Assembly: GCF_000264905.1 (NCBI RefSeq)
Contig: NW_006763135.1
Coordinates: forward strand, 1,591,179-1,655,178
DNA from: Stereum hirsutum FP-91666 SS1
Taxonomy: Eukaryota; Basidiomycota; Agaricomycetes; Russulales; Stereaceae
Reading direction: 5' to 3'
DNA: 64,000 nucleotides
The notes beneath the pieces are model-generated. The model was not told the DNA's origin and did no database searches. It saw only the letters and a program-made list of their open reading frames with translations. This document shows positions 11,300-21,899 of the stretch, piece by piece; position 1 is the stretch's first letter; the number at the start of each line of letters is the position of its first letter. Both the position numbers and the translations under genes were made by a program.

Positions 11300-12260
11300 A
11301 TGGCCGACGACGCTGAATCCACGCCTGCACCAGACAATGTCGTCGATCCATCCATCGATGACAGCGAGGAGGCAGAGTCTAAGGTGCGTGCCCTTCGTGT
11401 TCACCCCTCTATATAGCGCTGACATGCTACGTCCTTGCCCGTCCTCCGCAACGCCCTTTCCCTATTCCCTACACCTTTTAACTATACATCACCGAATTTT
11501 GGACCAAAGGAGATCATGCTTATGAAACAACGGGTAGAAGAAATGGAGAGAGAGGCCATGAAATTGCGCGAGTTGCAGGCCGCTGCTGAGAGCGCGGACG
11601 GGAGTTCCGGACGGGAAGGAAGTGCTGGCGCCCCCATGGAAGGGGACGACGACAAGGCTCAGGCCGATAGTCGCAGTATATATGTCGGAAATGTATGTTT
11701 TAAACACCTTGACCACTTTACCTGTGTCGTTTCTCACGTGAAATCGACGCCAGGTCGACTATGCAGCCACGCCGGAAGACATCCAGGCCCACTTTCAAGC
11801 AGCTGGTACTATCAATCGGGTGACTATCCTCTGTGATAAGTTCACCGGCCATCCAAAAGGGTGGGTTCCATTGGTTTATCTTTTGCAACAATTTCTGAGC
11901 CGTCTGGAGTAGGTATGCGTACGTTGAGTTCGCTGAGCCCGAACATGTTGATGCTGCACTCGCGCTCGATAACTCCCTCTTCCATGGACGGTTAATCAAG
12001 GTATGATATTCGCTCTTCCTACGATCGTGTCACGTTGCTCATGATTCCTTTTCTCGATCGACCTCAGGTGACTGCGAAAAGGACAAATGTGCCAGGGTTC
12101 AACAGGGGGCGAGGACGGGGAGGTTATCGCGGTGGGCAGAGAGGTGGCTACCGAGGATACAGCCCGTACAGAGGCTCTCGGGGTCGGTGAGTAGCCAGCG
12201 GATTATGTCCAGGAATTATCCACTGACGTGCTTTATAGGGGACGAGGACGTGGTTTTTAG
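11300..12260 (+). CDS. Nuclear poly(A)-binding protein (PABPN1 / Pab2 type)
   Basis: The protein has the three-part layout of nuclear poly(A)-binding proteins. It has an acidic N-terminus, a coiled coil ([20 protein letters not shown]) and one RRM. The RRM has RNP2 SIYVGNVDY and RNP1 KGYAYVEF, and is followed by an RGG tail ([18 protein letters not shown]). Six exons sum in frame to 200 aa: 11300..11383, 11510..11692, 11754..11860, 11913..12000, 12068..12186 and 12239..12260. The family stimulates poly(A) polymerase and marks nuclear RNA, including RNA sent to the exosome in fission yeast. The RGG tail is a likely arginine methylation site. The last exon encodes only the final RGRGRGF end. 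The ATG is the first in frame and gives the expected length. Confidence 0.92.
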
Positions 12261-12580
12261 TGGTAAAAATACGGACTGTGGCCTCTATGTATTCTTCGCG
12301 TTCCTTGCCAGACAAACTTCGCACCGCGTATCTTGTTACCTCGCTCCTATCCGTATTTACTTATAAGCACTTGCTCTCTCTCTATGTTCTGAATGTATAC
12401 AATATCTGCGCGTCCTCTACAGTGAAGAGCCGACCGTATAATCAACGAGACCGTGTTCGCGGTGCAGAATTGGGTTCAAATTATTGGCAAACTTACTCCG
12501 GCTGGTGCCGCGTCGAAGTCGCGAAGTCGACTTTGACGAGACGCGTCGAGCACTTGTACTTGGCCACCACCACTACCACC

Positions 12581-13129
12581 ATGTTCAAGTTTTCTTCCTT
12601 GCCTCGTCAACTACAGCGGACATGTCGCTCATTATCCACCGCCGTATCCTACCCATATTCTTCGTCTGCTATCATCCCACCACCGCCCACCATGGCGCCC
12701 ACTGAAGGCCTCCGGAAGGGCAAGGGCCTTATGGCTTACTTGCAAAAAACACTCCCAACAGCAGAGAAACAAACGCTCATCTCTACCTACTTCTCCAAGA
12801 CGCATCCAAACCGACTACGGCCAGGGATGATCCTCACCGTCACGCTCGCGCACGCCCCGACGACGTTCTCCGGCGTCCTCATCTCCATGCGCCGACGTGG
12901 ACCGGATACGTCTTTCGTTTTGCGGAACGTGGTGCAGAGGACGGGAGTGGAGATGCAGTTCTTTGTGAACTCGCCACATTTGAAGGATATCAAGGTGTTG
13001 AGGGCGAATGAGAAGAAGGCGGCAGCAGAGGGACAGAAGAAGGTGAAGGGACCGCGGTTGAACAAGTTGTTCTACTTGAGGGACTCGCCAGACAAGATGT
13101 CGGCGCTGTCGGCGGGGGTCAAGGTATAG
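12581..13129 (+). CDS. IMG1: Mitochondrial large-subunit ribosomal protein bL19m
   Basis: This intron-free frame encodes 182 aa. The first 35 or so residues are Ser/Arg rich with few acidic residues, as expected for a mitochondrial targeting peptide. The rest matches bacterial L19: an RPGMILTVTLAHAP strand, FSGVLISMRRRGPDTSFVLR (the conserved GxVI-xxRxRGxxSSFxxR stretch), GVEMQFFVNSPHLKDIKVL and the C-terminal LNKLFYLRDSPDK. Yeast Img1 is the counterpart. An in-frame extension upstream to 12260 exists but lacks protein-like features, so I chose the ATG at 12581. It lies 320 bp downstream of the poly(A)-binding protein gene on the same strand. Confidence 0.92.
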   Translation: MFKFSSLPRQLQRTCRSLSTAVSYPYSSSAIIPPPPTMAPTEGLRKGKGLMAYLQKTLPTAEKQTLISTYFSKTHPNRLRPGMILTVTLAHAPTTFSGVLISMRRRGPDTSFVLRNVVQRTGVEMQFFVNSPHLKDIKVLRANEKKAAAEGQKKVKGPRLNKLFYLRDSPDKMSALSAGVKV

Positions 13130-13767
13130 ACGTTGACATGGTATGTGGTCGTTCGTCTGCTATGTTTACAACGAAATTGATCTGACTTTACTGCCGTTCT
13201 TGACTGTTCTGCAGGTGCATGGTTCACTCTACTCTATAATACATTGCATCTCGAGCGTTCTGGAATGCTACCATATGACGTGATCCCCTTTGGAACTGTC
13301 CTTGACCGTGTCACAGATTTGGCCAATTGGGAGCGTCCCTGTTTGCAGCTGAATTTCGGTCATGCAATCAATTGTAAAGATGTCGCAGGGTGCTGTATGA
13401 TGTTGTTGGCTGAAAGCTGGCAGATATGGGTCTATGGGTATATAACGAGGCTGCTCCCAACTGTGGCCAAGACCCTTCTGTAAATGCGGCTAAGACGAAC
13501 GAACGTGAATTGAAAGAGAGCCGAGGGCGTGTCTTGCGGAGTGTCATAGATTACGGTAGCACGAGGCCGAAGCCGCGCTGAAGATATCGAAGGAGGTCTG
13601 ATCACTACCGCCAACGTCTTTGCCTTTCCCTCATCTGTCCTCGTCCGTCGTCCGGACCCCTGCCATTCCTCAAGCTGGTCGTCTGATTTGCCCTTCAAAG
13701 CGTCGAAGCTTTGCTCTTATTACATTATCCGACCCCTAGGTTATTCAAGTCCCGAACAGTCAGGCTC
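13130..13767. other. Intergenic stretch between bL19m and Ivy1 genes
   Basis: This 0.64 kb contains the bL19m 3' end and the promoter and leader of the Ivy1-like gene. I found no frame with family features. An in-frame ATG at 13711 could extend the Ivy1-like protein by 19 residues. Confidence 0.5.
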
Positions 13768-15640
13768 ATGCCGAAACCACGTTCACTGCGCTCGCTTGCC
13801 ATCTCCACTAATCTCCCGAAACACAATGCGCCTCCAACTGGCAACGGACCCCCATCTCCTACGTTCTCGGACGCAACGAACGCTTCGGCCATGAATTTTG
13901 GTGAACATGGGCCGGCGAAGATCATTACGAGGATGGACCTGAAGGCTGGAATGCAGGCATACGAGAACGTGAGTCCGTTTCCACATGCTATCTCTGTCTC
14001 GGAAAGTGTGCATGGAGGAGTGGAAGCTGACGGTTGTGTTTGTATGATTTTGCTGGGTCTGTGATGGATGCTAGTTGCTCAATTGTTGTGCGAATTATCG
14101 GGCCACACTTATAACGATGTCGAGGGTTACTGCTGCTTTCGCAGATGCGATGGAGACTTGTGCAGGGTACGTCACTTTCGTTGTGTGGTTGTGGTATCCT
14201 TTGTCTCATCGTAAGGCCGTCATCACCCAGTCTGAAAGGTCCGACGTATGAGCAGGCCGCACGATTGCAGGCTGCGGGAGGCTTGCATTTCCTGATAGGG
14301 AACCATTGGCACGTCTTGGTATGCTGCTATTCGTCTCATTATTCGTGCGTTACATTGACAAAGAACCCATACTCCCTGAAAAACAAAGGCGGATACGCTG
14401 GACAAGAACTTCGAGAAGCCCCTTCGGCAACATCTAGAAACTTATCGGACGATAGTGAACGTGCGTCTACCCTGTCATTACATCTCTCGACCGTTCCTGA
14501 ATTCTAGCATAGGATCGCTCTGCTGCATACGAACGAGCACTTCGTGAGAAGAGCAATATCATTCGCGACACGGAGAAGCGGAACATGAACAGAAAGGAGA
14601 GGAGTAAGTTATTTCACTCCCGAGGTCAGCTCCCTTGCCTGGATTAATGAGCTTCGGTAAGATTTGCAGAGCTTCCGAGAGGCGTTGAATGTCCTGCAGC
14701 GTCAGGTAGACGAGCTCGACGATTTGAAGGCACAGCATTATCAAGAGATCATCGAGCATGAGGAAGAGGTCTGGGACGTTGTGCAGGGCAAGGCGTGCGT
14801 AGTGGTGAGGTCAACATTGGACGTCTTCGATCGGTTCACTGCGAAAGCGTACGTCAACATACTTCCTGTCTTCGCCCATACTGCTGACCGGCATGATCCT
14901 ACAGTTCAGACCCTGTAATCGAACCCATGTTACAATCCGTCCCAGACCCCTTCGATTCTTACGGCCAGCCATCGTCTGATGATCAAATCTTCAGCATACT
15001 CCCTCCATTTTCCATCATGGCCAACGTACCCTCCACATCCCCCAGCCCCATTACTGGCACACCACAAACCGAAACTGCCGACGTTTTTTCCACCACCAGC
15101 ACCTCATGGACTCAACACACCCCTGAGTTCAACTCGCCAAATGGCTCCCCAGGCGGCCCTTACTATTCTGAACCCTCCTCAGACTGGGCAGATGCGACTT
15201 CTCCACCGACTTCCCCACCGCCATCGGGCTCAAATTCACCAACGCCACGCTCCCCTTCACCATCGAAAAAGCCGTCACGGCCTATCTCTCCCAATGGAGG
15301 GAGGCGAACGGAGAGCAAATTGCGAAGTGTGCTTTCAATAATCGATGAGGCTGCTGCCGGTGGTAGGACGGCTGGAACCTCAGCAGATGGCGGTGGTGGA
15401 GGTAGTAGTGGGAGTAATGGTCTAGATACTGCGGGCGCCTCGACAGTCGCGGAGAGAAGTTCGGGAACGAGTTGGGCATCGTTCCCGTTTGGAACGGGAA
15501 CGCACTCCCAGGCTGGGACCCAACAGGATCATGACACCACCCCTCGAGTCTCGACGTTCTATGATATTGGGCTACCACCTCCTGAGATCCCGGAACGCAA
15601 TCGAAGTCCACAGTCTGACGAGACGGCTATTCCTGCTTGA
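13768..15640 (+). CDS. IVY1: Ivy1-like I-BAR domain protein
   Basis: Yeast Ivy1 binds phospholipids and the Rab Ypt7 at the vacuole and is linked to TORC1 and Fab1 signalling. The translation carries the family opening NFGEHGPAKIITRMDLKAGM and QAYENLLNCCANYRATL, then AAFADAMETCAGLKG. Helical, Glu/Arg-rich segments follow (SAAYERALREKSNIIRDTEK, SFREALNVLQRQVDELDDLK, IIEHEEEVWDVVQGK). These form the I-BAR-type coiled coil to about residue 290. The remainder, from about 14900, is a long Ser/Pro/Thr-rich disordered tail. Seven exons were joined; one intron must use the unusual acceptor CGGTAAG at about 14660 to keep frame. The start is tentative: ATG at 13768 (MPKPRSL) or 13711. The tail is much longer than the structured part needs and is a likely phosphorylation region. 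Confidence 0.85.
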
Positions 15641-16385
15641 ACGTTGAATGTTAAACGCTCACCTCACCCCACCCCCATTAGGCTTTTTTTCCCGCTTTCA
15701 TTCCGCGACAGCTCAGCAACTCTTTCGCTGCCTAGCCTTCCCTCGGGTATTTCTGGTTTTCCTTCCTGCGTTCTTGGTTGTTCTCGGACCGTTCGTTTAT
15801 TGATGTACACAGTACCCACTCACCCACCCAGCCCGTTCCGCACCGTTTTCTATCTTACTCTTCCACCTGCCATTCTCATCTTTGAATGCCACGCATCGTC
15901 CTGCTGCTCTAGTTTGTTCTGCTTTCATCCATCCAACCATCTTCTTTTCGTACTTTTCGCTACCGCTGAGACCTTCGCTCTCGCTCTTCATACATACACT
16001 TCCCAGACCCACCTTCACAGATCGACTCTTTTCAGTGACCTCCGTATGCGCTATTCCCACTCTCTGTCCTCCATTTCGCCTTTTTTATCGTCGGCCATTC
16101 ACATGCTTGCCCTGCCTTTAGCGTCCTATCACATTCTGGATAGGCCTTGCACATATATGCACCGTTATTTAATGTAGCTTTGTATAAACATCCATCTTCT
16201 GTCTGTCTCCTGACCAACGGTGACCAGCCACTCAACATTACTGCACCCCCCGCTCGCCACACAAACATTCCAAGTATCTACAACCCTCGTCTTTTTCGGC
16301 GGATTGTCCCCACCTTCCGCATCAAGGATCCCTCCCACCAAATCCAAATCCCTACAACATCTCGATATTGTTGGGCCCCTCTTCA
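15641..16385. other. Convergent 3' regions of the IVY1-like and MSD1 genes
   Basis: The stretch is strongly pyrimidine rich on the plus strand (15650-16150). An open frame of 177 codons starts directly after the IVY1 stop, but its composition simply mirrors the CT bias and it has no domain. I read the region as two 3' UTRs. Confidence 0.5.
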
Positions 16386-19300
16386 CTAATCGAATGTCGC
16401 GAATGAAAAAGCTCGGGTTTGCGACTGTCGAACCCGAGGCTGAATGCCGTATTGTCGTAGCACGTCTTCACTGGCAACGGCCGCCGGGCTCTTGAACAGC
16501 AAGTCCGTGCCTGCACTCGTCTTTGGGAAGGCGATGACGTCCCGGATGGAGGTGGTCTTGCAGAGGATTGCCATCAGGCGGTCGAAGCCTAGAACACACA
16601 TACACCACACATATAGAAAGAAAAGAAAGAAAAACATGACGGCCGGAAGGGGGATGGTGAGGCGGCGAGGATGTGGATACCGCAAAGGGGCAAAGAGACC
16701 AGAAGTTAGTATTGGGGATTGGGAATTGGGTATCCTGATTGGAAAGAACGAGAACGGGGGGCGTCGGGGTTTGAATAAAGAAAAAGGTAGGGGCGACGAA
16801 TGGACGGAGTCGAAGGGCGAAGAGCGACGAGCGCAGAAAACAGACAAAGGTGGCTAGGGCTAGTGGAGAATCGAGAATACGCACCGAGAGCGATACCGCC
16901 GTGAGGAGGCGCGCCACATTTCAAGGCATGGAGGAGATGGTTGAATGTCGCCTTTTCTGTGTTATCGAGCTATTTATATTTATTGTTTTGAGTTCAATTT
17001 CGGAGGACCGGGGGTTCAGTGGCGAGCACCATGCCCGTCAGTATGCGGAGATGTGGCGCGTGCTAGGAGGAATATAGGATGAGGGCGGGAGCAGTGTAAC
17101 TCTAACTCACTTTGAGTACGTTGGAGAATATGTGTTCTTGCATGGACGAGTCATGCACACGGACCGAGCCTCCACCGATCTCTACGCCGTTCAGGACGAG
17201 GTCGTAGTGCTGTCCACGGACCTATTCATAGGTATAGGCAGCAAACATAAGCATCGTTATTAAACTGGATAAGTAGACTCCTCTGCGCCCACGGCTCATC
17301 GCTGATGCGGTAGAGAAAGAACGAGGTAAAGGCCGTACCTCATCTACTCGCCCTGCATACAACTTATCGATGTCTTCCCACATAGGTGCGGTGAAAGGAT
17401 GATGCGAGCTGCTCCATCTCCCTTTCGCGAGGAAGTCTTTGTCCTCATCCGCGTGCGTGAACAAGGGGAACTCGGTGATCCAGAGGAAGCACGGCGATAT
17501 CGGAGGCACGTACGTCCCTGCCCACGAGAGCACAATCATATAAACACGGACATGCACACATCACAACAAGCAGGCAATCATGAGCGGGTATTTTTCTAGA
17601 ATTGAACAGCATTTAGAGATAGTGGGCGTACCGGTGACTTGCGCTAAGTCGGCTACGCGCAATCGTTGGCGTCCCAGTGCGGTCGAGCCACCCTAGATAC
17701 ATTTTAGCCGTTCTGAGTTGGATGACACTGATAACCAAGAGTTACCTCTGGGCGTTGACGCCTTTTGGAGAGATATACGACATCTCCTGGGTCCACGGAG
17801 GGTGTCTGTAAGTCTGTTTGCAGGTTCTTCCCGGCCATATCCATGAACGTCCGACTCTCGGACAACCACGAAGATGGCGTCTGGTCTGTGATGAGGATCC
17901 GCTCCTGCACGACAGATGGATGGCGATGAGTGTTCGTGCATGAGCGGGCATCGATCGCAAGATGTATGAATAACTCACTACCGCATTTTCCAACGGACAT
18001 TCGCGAGCCGCTTCAATGAATGGTGTATCTGCGGATTTGCGCACAACAAAACACTCCACAATCTCTGCCTTGGGAGAGGCAGGGGGCTGGTCGTGTTTGT
18101 TTGTACCGGTGATCTAGGGAAGAAGCCCAGACAGGACAACGTTGAGGTACATGCGATATGTTAGTGAGCATAAGACATGGCACAACTTTGCGCTGTGACA
18201 GAAAATAGACAAACCTCAAGGCCGAATCTCAAATCGGGCTTGTCGGACCCATACTGCCAGGATTGCACGTTTGGACAATGTTATGAGCAACGGCAAGGAG
18301 ACAGACATGAAAAGGGAGTCACGCACACGAGACATCGCTTCGTTGTAGGTCATGACCCTGAACCTGTCGGGCAACTCAACGTCCTCAACCTTTGACCAAA
18401 TAGCCCGAATAATGTCTTCCACCACCTCTCGAACCTCCTGACCACCGATTCGCCATCCATCTTCAGTATCCGGCTTGGCGCCCGACTCCGTGCCGTCATG
18501 ATGGCGACGACCCCAGGAGACGAAGGCCATCTCGAGATCGATCTGCGTGAACTCAGGCTGCCTGTCCTTCCTCCCGTCTTCGTCGCGGAAACATCTGGCG
18601 AGCTGGTAGTAGCGATCGACCCCGCCCGAGCACATCAACAGCTGTTTCGGCTGTTGTGGCGACTGCGGCAAGGCGTAGAATAGAGGCACCTGAGCCTGCT
18701 CGGTCCCAACAGACGCTGGGCTGGCGTTTGCGTTTGCGTTCGGGTCGTCTGACGCTGACGGTGAGGATTTCGATAACCGGGTCGGGACGAGAAACTCTCT
18801 TGCGCCCTCTGGAGACGATTTGAGGAGAATCGGCGTCTCGATCTCAACGAAATCTGGACGGCCGCCGAAGGTAAGCCCGAAGGTTTCGATGATGAACAGT
18901 TGCAGTATTGGGCAGTGAGGATGCTCGGGACAGGGTCACAGGGGAAGTGGTGGGAAGTACCTCGGTCATCTAGAACTGAGCGCACGATATGGGCTACTCG
19001 GCTTCTTTTCCTAAGATTGCCGGAGAGCTCTGAGCGTCGAAGGTCAAGGTAACGATATTGGGCACGTAGGTCGTCGTTCGCCTAAAATAACATAGGAGCG
19101 CGTACGTACGATCGCCGCAGTGTCATCGAACTGAGATAAAGGAAAGGACACGTTCATGTTCGTTCGTGAACTCACCATATTTTGGGTGTCGGAGGGAAGG
19201 AAGGGCATGTTACGATCCGCGGGATTGAGCAGGGTGAAGCTCTTTACCTTGACCTCGATGTCACCTGCTGGCAGCTTTAAGGCAGCGGTGACAAATTGGC

Positions 19301-19896
19301 CGAGTCAAATAATGATACGAGATAAACATACTGGTCTTCTCTGGTTCTCGGGTCTCAAGGAGACCTGTCCCTGTATAAGGACAGTAGACTCCATTGGAAC
19401 GTCGGATAGAGGCGCAAGAGGAGAAGGTTGGTCAGAGTTAGAGCCTCTGTACACAGTTAATTGAGTCTGGCCGAAAGAGTCCTTCAGCTGGAAGAAGGAC
19501 ATGGCTTTTGAGACCTTGCTTGGATGAAGATCAGGCCGAGTGGGTGGGCCACATAGTGTGGCAAAGGTTACCGTTCGGAGACAAGCCAGCCGGCCAAGAC
19601 GACATTGGAGCCGACATCCTTGGAGGTTAGTGCGCCACAAGTATGAGTACGATTAGGGAAAGGCGCTATATTAACATGCAAGAGGTATCATGATGAATAT
19701 TAGGAGGAGAGCAAAGAGCGAATGAGCACCCACCGGAATGAGCGCGTTGAATACTTGAACCGTGGGACTCGGATGTTGAGGCCAAGTGAGGCAGAGACGA
19801 AAGCGGTCGTGCGAACCTATTCAGGAGATAGCGGGCGTTCGGAACAATTGCACGAGCTGCAAGACGTAGGCTTGATGAAGATACGAGCAGGCTCAT
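16386..19896 (-). CDS. MSD1: Mitochondrial aspartyl-tRNA synthetase
   Basis: This class II synthetase charges mitochondrial tRNA-Asp. The ATG at 19896 starts [19 protein letters not shown], an Arg/Ser-rich targeting peptide. The OB-fold anticodon domain follows ([18 protein letters not shown]). Then come class II motif 2 ([20 protein letters not shown]) with [19 protein letters not shown] context just before it, and motif 3 with the bacterial-type [18 protein letters not shown]. The C-terminus ends [18 protein letters not shown], as in bacterial and mitochondrial AspRS. The gene spans 3.5 kb with many introns. One intron of 296 bp (16589..16884) cuts motif 3 between GIALG and FDRL and is far longer than the genome norm. 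Internal exon edges were not all resolved. Confidence 0.92.
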
Positions 19897-20195
19897 GGCC
19901 GACCCAAGCAAGAAGGACAGTCGCAGACGAGCGGAGAAAGAGAAGAGGGCGCGTGTACGTAATCAAATGAGCAAGTGTCGAGAATAGGACAGAGATGAAA
20001 AGAGTTGTGCCCTGATCTGTCTGTGTGCAGACTTTTGAGCGGTTGCTCTCAATCGGATGGGCTACTAGCCCTTTTCCTACTCTCTTTCTCCTTGGGGACC
20101 ATCGCACGGCCTCGTTCCATATATACTCCTCCACTGCCAGCGCCAACCCGCTCGTTTATAACCCCTGCCACTCGCAGTCACCTCTTGTCATACCC
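19897..20195. promoter_or_regulatory. Divergent promoter region, MSD1 / F-box gene
   Basis: About 300 bp separate the MSD1 start (minus) and the F-box start (plus). A TATATA-containing word (CCATATATACTCC, near 20117-20129) lies about 70 bp upstream of the F-box ATG and could be a TATA element; this is a visual call only. Confidence 0.4.
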
Positions 20196-21371
20196 ATGTC
20201 TCTCCTCGCCCTCCCCGTCGAGCTCTTGAACGCCGTCTGCCAGCACCTCGAATCCGACGACCTCGTCGTACTCTCCCGCACATGTGCCACACTCTCCCCC
20301 ATCGCTCAACGTCTGCTCTACCGCGTTCTTGCCATCTCCCATGCCACCCACAATCTCGATGTCGTCCTCACTCTCGCCGCTCGCCCCCATCTTGCTCTTT
20401 TTGTGCGCGAATTTTCGATCGTCATCGAAGCGAAGACGGTCGTCTTTAATTCCTACTACCGCGCTCTCGCCCATGCTCTTTCTCGCATGACCCAACTCAC
20501 CTCCCTCAACATCCGCCTCGACACTCGCGTCAGCTGGATCCTCGGACTTACTCCGCCACAAAGACCACGTCTGCGCCACTTCGCCAGTTCCTTTCTTCTT
20601 GATTCATTCGTCGCCACATTTCTCCAACAAACCCCCGCTCTGGAAGAGCTTGAGCTAGACTCGTCCGCTCCACCCTCTGCCCATTCTGATACACTGTCAT
20701 TGCCTTCGTCATCTCTCCCTCGCCTCATCCACTTCGTTGGGCCTACACAAGCCGCCAAGGTCATCGTGCCAGGTCGCCCAGTTCAGAGAATCCACGTTTG
20801 CGACGAGGGGATCACCGAACATGAAGTGGCGTGCTTCGCCCAGTCCACAGCTCCGATTGCTGTGCTTGACGCGATGACCACATCCCTCGTCGTCCCCCTC
20901 CTCCAGTCGCTTGCCCACCACCTCCCCTATCTCTCCTATCTGCGCGTCGCAGCACCATCACAATCGTCAGATGGTGGCTTCGCCCAGTCTCCACTACCAG
21001 ACGCGGTACGTATTCTCGTAAAACCCGCTCCTGCCATCACTCTTCGCATCCAGGGATGATCATCCATGTGCTCATGACAGAACACGATGCTGATATCTGA
21101 TCTTCTCATTTGCTTGTTTTTGTGTTTCGTGCAGACGTTCTACGAGCAGGTGTCCAGCGCGCTCACCATGCTGCCGGAGTTGTCAGAGTTCGAACTATCC
21201 GGTACGCACTGGGCGTCTCTTCCCGTGCACGAAAAGGGAGCCCACAAGGGCCCCGGACGCATGTGGCAACGACCCTCGTTCAGCCCGGCTCTGCCGCTCG
21301 TAGCGCCCAGAGACGAATATTTCGAGCACTTCTCCGACTTCGGTTTCAATGATTTCGCTTTTGGCTTTTGA
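20196..21371 (+). CDS. F-box protein with leucine-rich-type C-terminal region
   Basis: The N-terminus MSLLALPVELLNAVCQHLES, followed by DDLVVLSRTCATLSPIAQRL and LYRVL, is a canonical F-box. F-box proteins link substrates to Skp1-Cullin ubiquitin ligases. Two exons, 20196..21005 and 21135..21371, close in frame to 348 aa. The remaining sequence has spaced Leu-rich segments (MTQLTSLNIRLD, TPALEELELDSS, HLPYLSYLRV, LPELSEFELSGTHW), resembling weak leucine-rich repeats as in many basidiomycete F-box proteins. The C-terminus is Phe/Asp rich (EYFEHFSDFGFNDFAFGF), which is unusual. The substrate is unknown. A longer in-frame start upstream at 20025 is a non-ATG codon and was rejected. Confidence 0.85.
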
Positions 21372-21899
21372 CTCGCATGTCAAGCTAGTGTCTTTGGATC
21401 GGGATCGGGACTGAGGAACCGCGAGCGACACTGTCAGCTGCTTACCGCTCTATTTTTTCTCCCCTTGCTCCACCTTCGTCTTCGTCCCGTCATGATGTTT
21501 CTTTTTTTTGTTTGTTACGGATGCTCTCTTTGCTTTGTAGCCTCTTCTGCTGTGAATATTCGTTCTGTCGTCTTCGCTTATTACTAACATACTTATTGCA
21601 TCGCCTGCAGTATTTTATCACCGCTTTCGTATTCGCCTCTCCATACAGTATACCTCGTTCTCGTCGCACTAGTCTCTTCTTCCTCCACCATATTCCTATT
21701 TTTACTTACTTGTCCGATCCGCATGGCTTGTTCACATATACGAGGGCTTCTTGTCGATTGTATTGCTATTTTTTATTGCTCTGGGCTCTGGGAATCCATC
21801 CGTCTTATCTCTCCGGCTCTCGAACCGTACAATCTATATAGTAATCCGTAATACATTGATGTCCATCTGCCTTTCCTGAACAGACCCACCTTACGCCAC
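21372..21899. other. Convergent 3' regions of the F-box and phosphopantetheinyl transferase genes
   Basis: This 528-bp stretch between two converging stops is T and C rich on the plus strand with T runs near 21490-21510. No gene was recognised. It should hold both polyadenylation sites. Confidence 0.5.

Noticed and set aside
12260..12580. N-terminal extension of the bL19m frame
   Set aside because: The added residues show no presequence or homology; the ATG at 12581 starts a normal targeting peptide.
15644..16177. 177-codon plus-strand open frame right after the IVY1 stop
   Set aside because: Its composition follows the C/T bias of the region; it has no domain and starts directly in the 3' UTR.
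18498..18683. Plus-strand open frames over the MSD1 gene
   Set aside because: They are antisense to strongly conserved AspRS exons and have no features of their own.
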